47,586 nt of DNA, taken from assembly GCA_964557575.1 (NCBI GenBank), contig CAZLBC010000031.1, positions 1 to 47,586 of the forward strand. The letters are read 5' to 3'. This DNA comes from CAZLBC01 sp964557575 (lineage in GTDB: Bacteria > Planctomycetota > Phycisphaerae > SM23-33). Below, piece by piece: positions 26,722 through 35,441 of this stretch; the first letter of the stretch is position 1; the number at the start of each line of letters is the position of its first letter. Made by a program: the position numbers and the translations under genes. The notes under the pieces are model-generated. The model had not been told where the DNA came from, ran no database searches, and saw only the letters and a program-made list of their open reading frames with translations.

Positions 26722-26771
26722 GTAGTATTAAGTCCGGCGTCCACGGAATTAAGTATGGTGTCCCCGGAATT
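26722..26771. repeat. Short dispersed repeat with two GGYGTCCMCGGAATT copies
   Basis: GGCGTCCACGGAATT (26736-26750) and GGTGTCCCCGGAATT (26757-26771) are direct copies 21 bp apart joined by AAGTAT. Related copies lie at 1929-1976. This type of motif is often seen around REP/RAYT-type elements, which I know from general experience rather than from this sequence. It supplies the stop codon and last codons of the antiporter gene. Confidence 0.55.
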
Positions 26772-29445
26772 CACTCCGCTCCTCTTCCCGCAGTACCGCC
26801 GCGGCCTCGACCGCCGTCCGGGCTTCCAGCAGTTTTTCCCTTCCCCCCGCATGGAGCGCGCCCATGATCGACGCCACGAACTGGAGGTAGGGATCGGCGC
26901 CCTTCGGGGGGGTCAGCACCAGGATGAAAATGCGCGTCGGCTGACCGTCGATCGCACCGAAATCGATCCCCGCCGCCTTGATGCCGATCGCGCACACCAG
27001 CGACCGCACCTCGTTCGTGCGGCCGTGGGGAACCGCGATGCCGCCCTCCATGCCGGTCGACATCTGCCGCTCCCGGTCCAGGACGACCGCCAGGGCCCGG
27101 TCGCGGTCCCGGACCAGGCCGGCATCGTCCAGCAGGTCGACAAGCTCGGTGATTACCCCCTCCCCGGTCTCCGACTGGAGATCGGTTTCCACCAGTTCGG
27201 GCCGCAGGTACTCCCGGAGGGCGAATCCCCTGCGCGATGCGGACGACGGCCTGCTCCGACCGGTAAAGACGTCGCAGATCTCGCGCGCGGTACCCCCCGC
27301 GAGGACAGCCCGGCGGCCGCGATCGTCGAGGACGGAACTCACGGTCGACATGAACTGCAGGTGCGGGGAGGGGCCGCGTTCCGGCGAAATGGTCATGACG
27401 ATGATCCGTGCCGGTTCGCCGTCGAGCGAATCGAAATCAACGCCATCCCGCTTGATACCCACCGCGCAGACGAGGCGATCGACCGCGTCGGTGCGGCCGT
27501 GGGGAATCGCCACGCCGTGTTCCATGCCCGTTGACATCTTCGCTTCACGCGCCGTGACCGCTTCCAGTGCCCGGTCCCGGTCCCGCAGGTGCCCGGCCCG
27601 GTCCAGGACATCGACCAGTTCCGTGATGATCGCTTCCTTCGATTCGCCCGCCAGTTCCGGCACGACCAGTTCCGGTGCGAGGTACCTGCCGAGATCCAGA
27701 CCGGTCTGCCCGTCGGCCCGCAGTTCCGACATCCGTGCCATCGCCCGCGGGTCGACGGGCTTTCGCATGTTCCTGATGGCCTCCTCGAAGGCGGCCATCG
27801 CCTCCACCACGGCGGTCTTCACCAGGACCACGTCGCGGCTGTAACACGAAAATACCAGTCGCTCGTCGCTGCAAGTCAGGTCGATGGACAAACCCTCGCG
27901 GCGAATGTTGTACAACTGCACGTCGCGTTCGACGAGATGGACGAAACAGCCGTCCTGCTCGAATACCGCGATCTGCTTCCGCAGGAAAAAGGACGCCATT
28001 TCGGGAGAGGGAAAATCGAAATCCAGCGAGACCCGGTCGCCGGTAGCGCCCACCGGTTTCCGGGTGCCCCGCGCGGGCGACCTGAACAGGGCCGAGAGAA
28101 CGAAGGGGGCCAGGGTGGTGTTCACCAGGATCATGACCAGGGACGCCGCGAATATCTCCGACGTCAGCAGCGGCCGGCCGTCGATCGCATACTGTGCGCC
28201 GATGCTCGCGACGATCAGCGCCACCTCGCACCGGGGCGCCATCCCGAACCCGATCCGCGCGGCGCCGGTCAGGTTGAACCCCGACAGTAACGAGGGCAGC
28301 CCCCCGCCGACCACCTTCGCGGCCATGGCCGCGAGCGCGAACACCAGGCCGAACAGCAGGACGCCCGGGTCCAGCAAGACGGCCAGGTCGAGCTTCATGC
28401 CGGTGATACAGAAAAAGGCCGGGACGAACAGGGCCCGCAGCGGCAGGAGTTTTTCGCGCACCAGGTGGTTGATGTCCGACCGCGACAGACTCAGGCCGAC
28501 GACGAAGGCCCCCACGATCATCGCCAGGCCGGCTTGCTCGAAGATACCCGACACGATCAGGGCGATCCCGAGGGCCGTCACGGCGATGGTGTCCCGGCTG
28601 CGCGACAGCTTCAGCGCCGCGCTGACCCACCGCGCGCACAGCAGCCCGACCGCCGTCACCCCCAGCCACACGCCGACGGCCCGGGCCGCGATCCACCGGA
28701 TGCCGCCCCAGTCGACATGCCCGTCGCCGCCCGCCCCGGCGGAGACGATGCCGAGCACCACCGCCAGCAGGACGATGCCCAGAACGTCGTCGATCACGGC
28801 CGCGGTCAGTATCGTCACCCCCTCGGGCGAATCAAGTTTCTTCCGCTCCGAGAGAATGCGGGCGGTAATCCCGATAGACGTCGCGGTGGCTACAACCCCG
28901 GCAAACAGGCACGGCGGCGCCAGCAACCCCAATTCGCTCCCGTAGAGCATGGTCGAGAATACCTTCACGCAGTAACACCCGCCGAGAAAAGACAACACCA
29001 TCCCGCCGATGCCCGCCAGGCCGCCGGCCAGCGAATACCGCAGCAGGAGTTTCAGGTCGGTTTCGAGCCCGACGTCGAACAGCAGTATGATCGCGGCGAC
29101 GGCAGCGAGCGCCTGAAGTTCGGGCGATATCACGAGCGGCCCCGCGAAACCGAAAAGCCCGTGTCCGAAGCCGGGGAGCGGTATGCCCCCGAGGGCGAAC
29201 GGGCCGATGATCATTCCCATCGCGAGTTCACCGAGCGCCTCCGGGAGTCCCAGCCGCGCGAACACCGCGTCGCCGAGCCGGACCGCGAAGATAATAATAC
29301 CGAACTGGATCACCAGGAGCATCATGCGGTGGGCCATCCCGCCGCCGTGGATACCGCCGCCCTCCCCGGCCAGGGCGGGCACGGCAAGGCACAGCGCGAG
29401 GAGACCCGCCGGAAACACCGATCCGCATATTCGTTTAACGTTCAT
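26749..29445 (-). CDS. Na+/H+ or K+/H+ antiporter (CPA2) fused to two PTS EIIA-type domains
   Basis: This 898-residue protein starts with a signal-like segment (MNVKRICGSVFPAGLLALCLAVPALAG). About 12 membrane spans of the CPA2/KefB type follow (ALGELAMGMIIGPFALGG; AAIILLFDVGLETDL, with the ion-binding-type Asp) to about residue 440. Two PTS EIIA (Ntr/Fru-type) domains come next, each with a candidate phosphorylatable His: VAIPHGRT (about residue 647) and IAVPHGRT (about 803). EIIA domains may regulate transport by phosphorylation or as sensors of PTS state. Its last seven residues (EFRGHHT) and its stop lie in the repeat at 26736-26771. The lone gene points towards ion homeostasis, like trkAH nearby. 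Confidence 0.9.
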   Translation of the reverse strand: MNVKRICGSVFPAGLLALCLAVPALAGEGGGIHGGGMAHRMMLLVIQFGIIIFAVRLGDAVFARLGLPEALGELAMGMIIGPFALGGIPLPGFGHGLFGFAGPLVISPELQALAAVAAIILLFDVGLETDLKLLLRYSLAGGLAGIGGMVLSFLGGCYCVKVFSTMLYGSELGLLAPPCLFAGVVATATSIGITARILSERKKLDSPEGVTILTAAVIDDVLGIVLLAVVLGIVSAGAGGDGHVDWGGIRWIAARAVGVWLGVTAVGLLCARWVSAALKLSRSRDTIAVTALGIALIVSGIFEQAGLAMIVGAFVVGLSLSRSDINHLVREKLLPLRALFVPAFFCITGMKLDLAVLLDPGVLLFGLVFALAAMAAKVVGGGLPSLLSGFNLTGAARIGFGMAPRCEVALIVASIGAQYAIDGRPLLTSEIFAASLVMILVNTTLAPFVLSALFRSPARGTRKPVGATGDRVSLDFDFPSPEMASFFLRKQIAVFEQDGCFVHLVERDVQLYNIRREGLSIDLTCSDERLVFSCYSRDVVLVKTAVVEAMAAFEEAIRNMRKPVDPRAMARMSELRADGQTGLDLGRYLAPELVVPELAGESKEAIITELVDVLDRAGHLRDRDRALEAVTAREAKMSTGMEHGVAIPHGRTDAVDRLVCAVGIKRDGVDFDSLDGEPARIIVMTISPERGPSPHLQFMSTVSSVLDDRGRRAVLAGGTAREICDVFTGRSRPSSASRRGFALREYLRPELVETDLQSETGEGVITELVDLLDDAGLVRDRDRALAVVLDRERQMSTGMEGGIAVPHGRTNEVRSLVCAIGIKAAGIDFGAIDGQPTRIFILVLTPPKGADPYLQFVASIMGALHAGGREKLLEARTAVEAAAVLREEERSEFRGHHT

Positions 29446-29471
29446 GGAGACACCGGCTACAGAATAAGAAT

Positions 29472-29490
29472 GTTTCCGTTCAGCGGAAAC
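29472..29490 (-). terminator. Possible weak terminator after the zinc-ribbon gene
   Basis: GTTTCCG (29472-29478) and CGGAAAC (29484-29490) form a perfect 7-bp stem with a 5-nt loop. On the minus strand it is followed by ATTCTTATTCTG, only moderately T-rich. It sits about 60 bp past the zinc-ribbon gene stop, just before the antiporter start. Confidence 0.35.
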
Positions 29491-29551
29491 GGAAATCGAA
29501 GAAAATATCGGCCGATCCGCCGGGTGGCAGAATCACCCCCGTCAACAACGA

Positions 29552-29842
29552 TTACTCCAGCTTCTTCCCGCAGTAAGGGCAGGTGGTGACCTTTCTGAGG
29601 ACCGGCCAGAGGTAGCGGAGCGATTTCTCGCAGTACGGACAGTCCATCCTGCTGATGTAGTAGGCGTAAATAAAAAAGAGGATGACAAGACAGACGCCGG
29701 CGCCGATAGCGGTGGCAAGGGGGCGGAACCGTACCGTGAGCGAGCCGGCAATGATGACGACGTAGAAGGCCCACTTGAGTTTCTCGATTCCCCTGACGGC
29801 CTTCAGGGCCTGGGGCAGAAAGCGTTCGTCGCGATCGGCCAT
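29552..29842 (-). CDS. Small membrane protein with zinc-ribbon
   Basis: This 96-residue protein has a short polar N-terminus, two membrane helices (KWAFYVVIIAGSLTVRF and AIGAGVCLVILFFIYAYYI) and a cytoplasmic-type zinc-ribbon with two CPYC pairs (MDCPYCEKS and TCPYCGKKLE). No named family is recognised. It begins 6 bp after purB ends, so it is probably co-transcribed with purB. Its function is unknown. Confidence 0.82.
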   Translation of the reverse strand: MADRDERFLPQALKAVRGIEKLKWAFYVVIIAGSLTVRFRPLATAIGAGVCLVILFFIYAYYISRMDCPYCEKSLRYLWPVLRKVTTCPYCGKKLE

Positions 29843-29848
29843 GGCGTC

Positions 29849-31294
29849 TTACACTTTCAGATCCGCGGCGTCGGCGATCCGTTCCGCGTATCGCTGCCGG
29901 ACCGGCTCGACGATCTCGGCGATGAACCGGTCGACCTGCTCGGGGGCCCGGCCCACGAAGGCGGCCGGGGCGATAACCGCGTCGATATCAACACCGGAAA
30001 AGGCGGGATCCGTCTTGAGCCGCTCGACCAGGTCGTTGGGACGGCCGTGGGCCTTGACCTGTTCGGCGGCCGCCATGGAATGGCTCCGAATCTTCTCGTG
30101 CAGTTCCTGGCGGTCGCCGCCCGCCTTCACCGCCGCCATCAGGATATTTTCAGTGGCCATGAAGGGGAGTTCGGCCGCCACGGCCGCCGCGATCACCTGG
30201 GGATACACCACGAGGCCGTCGACGACATTCCTGATGATCCGCAGGCAGGCATCCGCGGACAGAAACATCCCGGGCACGGTCAGGCGGCGGTTGGCCGAGT
30301 CGTCCAGCGTCCGTTCCAGCCACTGCTCGGCCGCGGTATGTACCGGCCCCTGCGCGACGTCGATGAGGTACCGCGCCAGGCCCGTCGCCCGCTCGCACCG
30401 CATCGGGTTGCGTTTGTAGGCCATTGCCGAAGAACCGACCTGGTCGCTGCCGAACGGTTCTTCCATCTCCCGGCGGTTGGCGAGGAGCCGCAGGTCGTTG
30501 CAGAACTTGTGGACACTGACACCGATGCACGCCAATGTACCCGCTATCGCGGCATCGACCCGGCGACTGTAGGTCTGGCCGGTAACCACGGCAACCCGCT
30601 CGAAACCGAACGCGGCAGCCACCAGCCGGTCGAGCCGCTCGACCTTCTCGTGGTCGCCGTCGAACAGGGCGAGGTAACTGGCCTGCGTGCCGGTGGTCCC
30701 CTTGGCCCCGCGGAACTCGATGTGCGCGAGCCGGTACTCGACCTCCTCCAGATCCCGCGCAAAGTCGCTGCACCACAGCGCGGCCCGCTTGCCGACGGTC
30801 GTCAACTGCGCGGGCTGAAAGTGGGTAAAGCCCAGGCAGGGCCGGTTTCGCCACGCGACGGCGAAGCGCCCCAGCGAATCGATCACCCCGGCAAGTTCGA
30901 CGGCGAGCAGCCCCAGCGCCTCGCGTATGATAATCAGGTCGGTGTTGCAGTTCACGAACTGGCTCGTGGCCCCGAGGTGGATAATCGGCCGGGCCGCCGG
31001 GATCTGCTCGCCCCACGCGTGAACGTGGGCCATGACGTCGTGCCGGAGCCGCGATTCGTGGTCGGCGGCGCGGTCGAAATCGACGTCCTCCAGATGATCC
31101 CGCATCTGCTGAATCTGTTCGGCGGAAATAGCGAGCCCCAGTTCCCGCTGGGCCTCGGCGAGAGCCAGCCACAACCGCCGCCACGTGGTAACCGTGCGTC
31201 GGCGGCCGAACAACCGTTTCATCTCGTTTCCCGCGTAGCGGGTCCCGAGAGGACTTTCGTAGCAATCGTGCGGTGTCGGGGTTCCTTCGGTCAT
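29849..31294 (-). CDS. purB: Adenylosuccinate lyase
   Basis: This 481-residue fumarase/aspartase-superfamily enzyme has HLGATSQFVNCNTD and GFTHFQPAQLTTVGKR (catalytic His region), GAKGTTGTQAS and the signature SSAMAYKRNPMRCE. It cleaves SAICAR and adenylosuccinate to release fumarate in purine synthesis. Start MTEGTPTPHDCYESPL at 31294 was chosen because purB proteins of this type begin near YESPLGTRYA; the ORF extends further upstream without support. The next gene (a zinc-ribbon membrane protein) follows by 6 bp. Confidence 0.95.
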   Translation of the reverse strand: MTEGTPTPHDCYESPLGTRYAGNEMKRLFGRRRTVTTWRRLWLALAEAQRELGLAISAEQIQQMRDHLEDVDFDRAADHESRLRHDVMAHVHAWGEQIPAARPIIHLGATSQFVNCNTDLIIIREALGLLAVELAGVIDSLGRFAVAWRNRPCLGFTHFQPAQLTTVGKRAALWCSDFARDLEEVEYRLAHIEFRGAKGTTGTQASYLALFDGDHEKVERLDRLVAAAFGFERVAVVTGQTYSRRVDAAIAGTLACIGVSVHKFCNDLRLLANRREMEEPFGSDQVGSSAMAYKRNPMRCERATGLARYLIDVAQGPVHTAAEQWLERTLDDSANRRLTVPGMFLSADACLRIIRNVVDGLVVYPQVIAAAVAAELPFMATENILMAAVKAGGDRQELHEKIRSHSMAAAEQVKAHGRPNDLVERLKTDPAFSGVDIDAVIAPAAFVGRAPEQVDRFIAEIVEPVRQRYAERIADAADLKV

Positions 31295-31425
31295 GATACA
31301 AGTGTATCCCAATCGCGAAAAATTGTCACTATCCGCGGGTGATAAATTGAGGGGAGTTGAAAAATCGACGGCTTGAGGCCATACTGATTGCCTGTCGAAT
31401 CGTTCGGCCTTCAAGGAAACGATAC

Positions 31426-32769
31426 ATGAGAATCGTGATCATCGGCGCCGGCAACGCCGGCAAAAGCCTTGCGGCCAAGCTCTGCGAGATGGGCCACGAC
31501 GTCGTCGTCGTCGATCCCGACGGCGGGGCGCTGAACGAACTGGCGCTCAGCCACGACGTTATGACTCTCGAGGCCGACGGCGCGGACCCCGCGACACTGG
31601 AACACGGGAGCATCGGTAACATCGACCTGCTGGCCGCGGTGACGCCCCGCGACGAGGTCAACCTGCTGGCGTGCTGCTGGGCGAAGGCCGCCGGGGCCGA
31701 CCACACCATTGCCCGGCTGTCGGAAAACAGGTACCTCCGCTCGCCGCTCGTCGACACCGCCCGCCTGGGCGTCGACCGGCCGCTGGTACACAAGGAGGAG
31801 TGCGCGAAGGAGATCTTCGACGTGCTCTTCCGGCCGGGCACGCTGGAGGTAACGTCCCTGCTGGACGAGAAGATAATCGCCGTCGGCCTGAAGTTGCCGA
31901 AAAACACCCCCATCGCCGGCAAACAACTGAAGGAATTCAGGACCGAGAAGTGGTTCGGCAAGGTACGGTTCATCGGCCTGGTGAAAAACGGCGCGCTGAC
32001 CATTCCCGACGGCACATCCCGGGCGGATCCCGGTGACGACGTGTACGTCGTCCTGCCGGCCGGCGAAATCGATCAGTTCCTGGACTGGATCATGGCCGGG
32101 CGGCGCAAGGGATTCAGGAAAGTCGTCATCGCCGGCGGCGGCGAACTGGGGCTCTCGCTGGCCGTGCTGCTGGAAGATACCTCCATGGAAACGGTCCTGA
32201 TCGATCACCACCGCGGCCGGGCCGAGTACGCCTCCGAAACGCTGGACACGTGCCTCGTGCTCAACGCGGACGCGGCCGAAGTCACGACGCTGAAGGAGGC
32301 GGGGCTCGACGAGGGAACGGCCTTCGCGGCCATCACGGGCGAAGAGGAGATGAACATCGTGTGCAGTATCCAGGCAAAGCAGCTCGGCGCGGGATTCACC
32401 ATCGCCCGCATCGACAAGTCCGAGTACGTCCCCATCATCGACAACCTCAAGCTCGTAGACCGGGTGGTCAGTCCCAATATCTCCCTGGTCAAGGCCATCC
32501 TCCAGTACGTGCGGGGCGAGATCGTGGAAAACGTGGGACTGTTTCACCGCATCAGCGGGGAGGTACAGGAGGTGCACATCAAGCCCGGCAGCAAGCGGCA
32601 GGGCACCGCCATCAGCGAACTGAAACTGCCCCGCCAGTCCATCGTCGCCGCGGTACAGCGGGACGACCGCGTGTTCGTGCCCACCGGCGAATTCACGCTG
32701 CGGGAGGGCGACCGGCTGGCGATCTACTGCCTGCCGGAAACCGCCGAAAAGATCAAGTCCGCCTTCTGA
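31426..32769 (+). CDS. trkA: Trk potassium uptake regulatory subunit TrkA
   Basis: This 447-residue protein has two tandem RCK modules, each an NAD-binding TrkA_N domain (IVIIGAGNAGKSLAAKL at residue 3 and VIAGGGELGLSLAV at about 233) followed by a TrkA_C domain. It gates the TrkH potassium channel in response to NAD(H)/ATP at the inner membrane. The start at 31426 was chosen for the AAGGA eight bases upstream. trkH follows 12 bp later, so this is a normal two-gene unit. Confidence 0.95.
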   Translation: MRIVIIGAGNAGKSLAAKLCEMGHDVVVVDPDGGALNELALSHDVMTLEADGADPATLEHGSIGNIDLLAAVTPRDEVNLLACCWAKAAGADHTIARLSENRYLRSPLVDTARLGVDRPLVHKEECAKEIFDVLFRPGTLEVTSLLDEKIIAVGLKLPKNTPIAGKQLKEFRTEKWFGKVRFIGLVKNGALTIPDGTSRADPGDDVYVVLPAGEIDQFLDWIMAGRRKGFRKVVIAGGGELGLSLAVLLEDTSMETVLIDHHRGRAEYASETLDTCLVLNADAAEVTTLKEAGLDEGTAFAAITGEEEMNIVCSIQAKQLGAGFTIARIDKSEYVPIIDNLKLVDRVVSPNISLVKAILQYVRGEIVENVGLFHRISGEVQEVHIKPGSKRQGTAISELKLPRQSIVAAVQRDDRVFVPTGEFTLREGDRLAIYCLPETAEKIKSAF

Positions 32770-32781
32770 GGTGAAGCGCAC

Positions 32782-34227
32782 GTGAACATCCGGGCAGTCA
32801 CCCACATCATATCGTTCCTGGTCGGCGTCATCGCCCTGGCGATGATCGCCGGAGCGGGCATATCATTCTACTACGGTGAAAGCCGCGCCGCGACCGGCCT
32901 GCTGGAAGCCGCGGGTATTTCGCTGCTCTTCGCGCTCGTCTCCTGGTTTTTCACGAGGGGGCCCATCGATCTCTCCCGCCGGGACGGCTTCGGCGTCGCG
33001 ACGTTCGGGTGGCTTTTCGCCTCGGCCTTCGGGGCGCTGCCCTACCTCCTGTCCGGCGTGATCGCCGATCCCGTGCCGGCACTCTTCGAGACCATGTCGG
33101 GGTTCACCACCACCGGGGCCTCGGTCCTCACCGACCTGGAGACGCTCCCGCGGGGGATTCTCTTCTGGCGGGCCATGACCCACTTTTTCGGCGGGATGGG
33201 CGTGCTCGTGCTGTGCGTGGCCATCCTGCCTTTTTTGAAGGTCGGGGGCATGCAGATCTACCGGGCCGAGGTGCCGGGGCCGACCAAGGACCGCCTGACC
33301 CCCCGTATCTCCACCACCGCCAAGCTGCTCTGGGGCGCCTACCTCCTGTTTTGCGTGCTGGAAACGATACTCCTCATGCTGGGCGGCATGTCGCTGTTCG
33401 ACTCCTGGTGCCACACCTGCGCGACGATGGCCACGGGCGGGTTCTCGCCCCGGACGGCGAGCGTCGGCGCGTACGACAGCACGTACATCGATGTCGTCGT
33501 CATCCTCTTCATGTTCATCGCCGGGGCCAACTTCGCCCTCCACCTGAAACTGCTCCGCGGAAAACCGTTCGAGTACTTTCGCGACGCCGAGTTCCGCTTC
33601 TACCTCCTCTTCTGGCTCTTCGCCTGCCTGATCCTGACGTTCAATGTCTGGGGCAGCATCTATGACACCCTCGGCGAATCCCTCCGCGCGGCCTTTTTTC
33701 AGGGCACCTCCATCCTGACCACGACCGGTTTCGTCACCGAGGACTTCGATCGCTGGCCGGAGACGTCGCGGATCCTGCTGATCCTCCTCATGTTCGTCGG
33801 CGGCTGCGCCGGCTCGACCGGCGGCGGGGTCAAGAACATCAGGGTCCTGGCCGGGATCAAGGGCCTGTTCCGCGAACTGCTGATCTACATGCGGCCCGAC
33901 GCGGTCAAGACGATCAGGATCGGCGGCAACAACGTCAAGAACGAGGTCGTCTCGAATATCAGCGCCTTCCTCCTGATTTTCGTACTGCTGTTCGCGGCCG
34001 GCTCGCTGGCGATGACGGCCTTCACCCCCGACCTCGGAACGGCGGCGTCCAGCACCATCGCCTGCCTCGGCAACATCGGCCCGGGACTCAACGGCGTGGG
34101 GGCGATGCAGAACTACGCCGGCATACCGAACCTCGGCAAGGCACTGCTGATCCTCTTCATGCTCCTCGGCCGGCTCGAGCTGTACACCGTCCTGGTCATA
34201 TTCCTCCCGAGCTTCTGGCGAAAGTAA
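32782..34227 (+). CDS. trkH: Trk potassium channel subunit TrkH
   Basis: This 481-residue membrane protein of the Trk/Ktr/HKT family uses a GTG start with GAGG upstream. Selectivity-filter-type loops are visible: MSGFTTTGASVL, TMATGGFSPR, TSILTTTGFVTEDF and ACLGNIGPGLNGVGA. It imports K+ across the inner membrane, gated by TrkA, encoded directly upstream. The family repeat FGGMGVLVL and GCAGSTGGGVKNIR are present. Complete C-terminus FLPSFWRK. Confidence 0.96.
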   Translation: MNIRAVTHIISFLVGVIALAMIAGAGISFYYGESRAATGLLEAAGISLLFALVSWFFTRGPIDLSRRDGFGVATFGWLFASAFGALPYLLSGVIADPVPALFETMSGFTTTGASVLTDLETLPRGILFWRAMTHFFGGMGVLVLCVAILPFLKVGGMQIYRAEVPGPTKDRLTPRISTTAKLLWGAYLLFCVLETILLMLGGMSLFDSWCHTCATMATGGFSPRTASVGAYDSTYIDVVVILFMFIAGANFALHLKLLRGKPFEYFRDAEFRFYLLFWLFACLILTFNVWGSIYDTLGESLRAAFFQGTSILTTTGFVTEDFDRWPETSRILLILLMFVGGCAGSTGGGVKNIRVLAGIKGLFRELLIYMRPDAVKTIRIGGNNVKNEVVSNISAFLLIFVLLFAAGSLAMTAFTPDLGTAASSTIACLGNIGPGLNGVGAMQNYAGIPNLGKALLILFMLLGRLELYTVLVIFLPSFWRK

Positions 34228-34265
34228 CTTCCGGGGAGCGGATAATACCGTTAGAAGCGTTTTTC

Positions 34266-34353
34266 GGGGGTCAAAATCGGCTGTAAGCCCCCTGCAGAGG
34301 GAGCAAATTGACATAACATATATCAAAGCAAAATGATACCGTGGTCCGACCCC
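34266..34353. repeat. GGGGTC...GACCCC bordered repeat element
   Basis: Bases GGGGTC (34267-34272) and GACCCC (34348-34353) form the ends of an imperfect 88-bp inverted structure between trkH and gpsA. The sequence GTGGTCCGACCCC near 34341 resembles a motif seen in many bacterial intergenic repeats of the REP/RAYT kind. That link is from memory. No ORF is present. Confidence 0.4.
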
Positions 34354-34408
34354 ATTAAAATCGTTTCGGTCACTGGACATCGCCTCTCCTTCGGTGTACC
34401 CTGCCGCC

Positions 34409-35422
34409 ATGCCTGAGACGGTAACCATAATCGGCGACGGGGCGATGGGCACTATCTGCGGGATCATGCTCGCGGAAAACGGCCACCGGGTGCGCATCTG
34501 GTCGGCCTTCGAGGACCAGGCGCGCGCGCTGGCGGAGCTGCGGGAAAACCGGCCGTTCCTGCCGGGGGTCGAGATCCCCGAAGAGATCGCGCCGACCGCC
34601 GACGAAACCGTGGCCTTCGACGGCGCGACGATCGTCATTTCGGCCGTGCCGGCCCAGTTCGTCCGCGCCGTCTGGGAGCGGGTCGGGCCGCACTGTCCCG
34701 CGGGCATCCCGGTCTGCTCGGTCACCAAGGGCATCGAAAACGGGACCCTCCTGCGGGCCACCGAGATTATCGCGGCGCTGTGCGGACAGTCGCACCATCC
34801 GGCGGCCGTCCTGTCCGGACCCTGCATCGCCCCGGAGGTCGCCCGGAAACTCCCGGCGACGGTCACCGTGGCCTCACCGGACCGGGCCCTGGCCGAGCGG
34901 ATACAGAAGATGATCACGCGCCCCTACTTCCGGGTCTACACCAGTGACGACCTCCGCGGGGTGGAGTTCGCCGGAGCCATCAAGAACGTCATCGCGATAG
35001 CGGCGGGCATCGTCGACGGCATGGGCCTGGGGTGCAACGCCAAGTCAGCCCTGGTGTCCCGGGGCCTGGCCGAAATCACCCGTCTCGGCATCGCCGCCGG
35101 GGCCAAACCGCAGACCTTCGCCGGTCTGTCCGGGCTCGGCGACCTGGTGACGACCTGTATCTCGCCCGTCGGAAGAAACCGGTCGTTCGGGGAGGCCGTG
35201 GGGCGGGGCATGTCGGTCGAAGATGCCCTCGCCGCAACGGAATCCGTCGTGGAAGGGGTCGCCACGACCGCCAGCGTCGTCGAAATCGCCGAACAGGCGG
35301 GCGTAGACATGCCCCTCGCCCGGGCCGTGTTCGCGGTCATTTTCAAGGGCAGGTCTCCCGCCGAAACCGTGCGGGACCTGATGAACCGGCCGCTCAGGCC
35401 GGAGGCCGGGGACCGGGCGTGA
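34409..35422 (+). CDS. gpsA: Glycerol-3-phosphate dehydrogenase [NAD(P)+]
   Basis: This 337-residue enzyme has the NAD-binding motif TIIGDGAMGTICG, the catalytic-lysine region VEFAGAIKNVIAIAAG, GLSGLGDLVTTC and GRNRSFGEAVGRG. It reduces dihydroxyacetone phosphate to sn-glycerol-3-phosphate for lipid synthesis. ATG at 34409 was chosen over the GTG at 34394 because it matches the usual N-terminus. No strong ribosome site is seen upstream (CCGCC). ugd follows 19 bp later with its own AGGAG. Confidence 0.95.
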   Translation: MPETVTIIGDGAMGTICGIMLAENGHRVRIWSAFEDQARALAELRENRPFLPGVEIPEEIAPTADETVAFDGATIVISAVPAQFVRAVWERVGPHCPAGIPVCSVTKGIENGTLLRATEIIAALCGQSHHPAAVLSGPCIAPEVARKLPATVTVASPDRALAERIQKMITRPYFRVYTSDDLRGVEFAGAIKNVIAIAAGIVDGMGLGCNAKSALVSRGLAEITRLGIAAGAKPQTFAGLSGLGDLVTTCISPVGRNRSFGEAVGRGMSVEDALAATESVVEGVATTASVVEIAEQAGVDMPLARAVFAVIFKGRSPAETVRDLMNRPLRPEAGDRA

Positions 35423-35441
35423 AAGAAGGAAGGAGAACACA

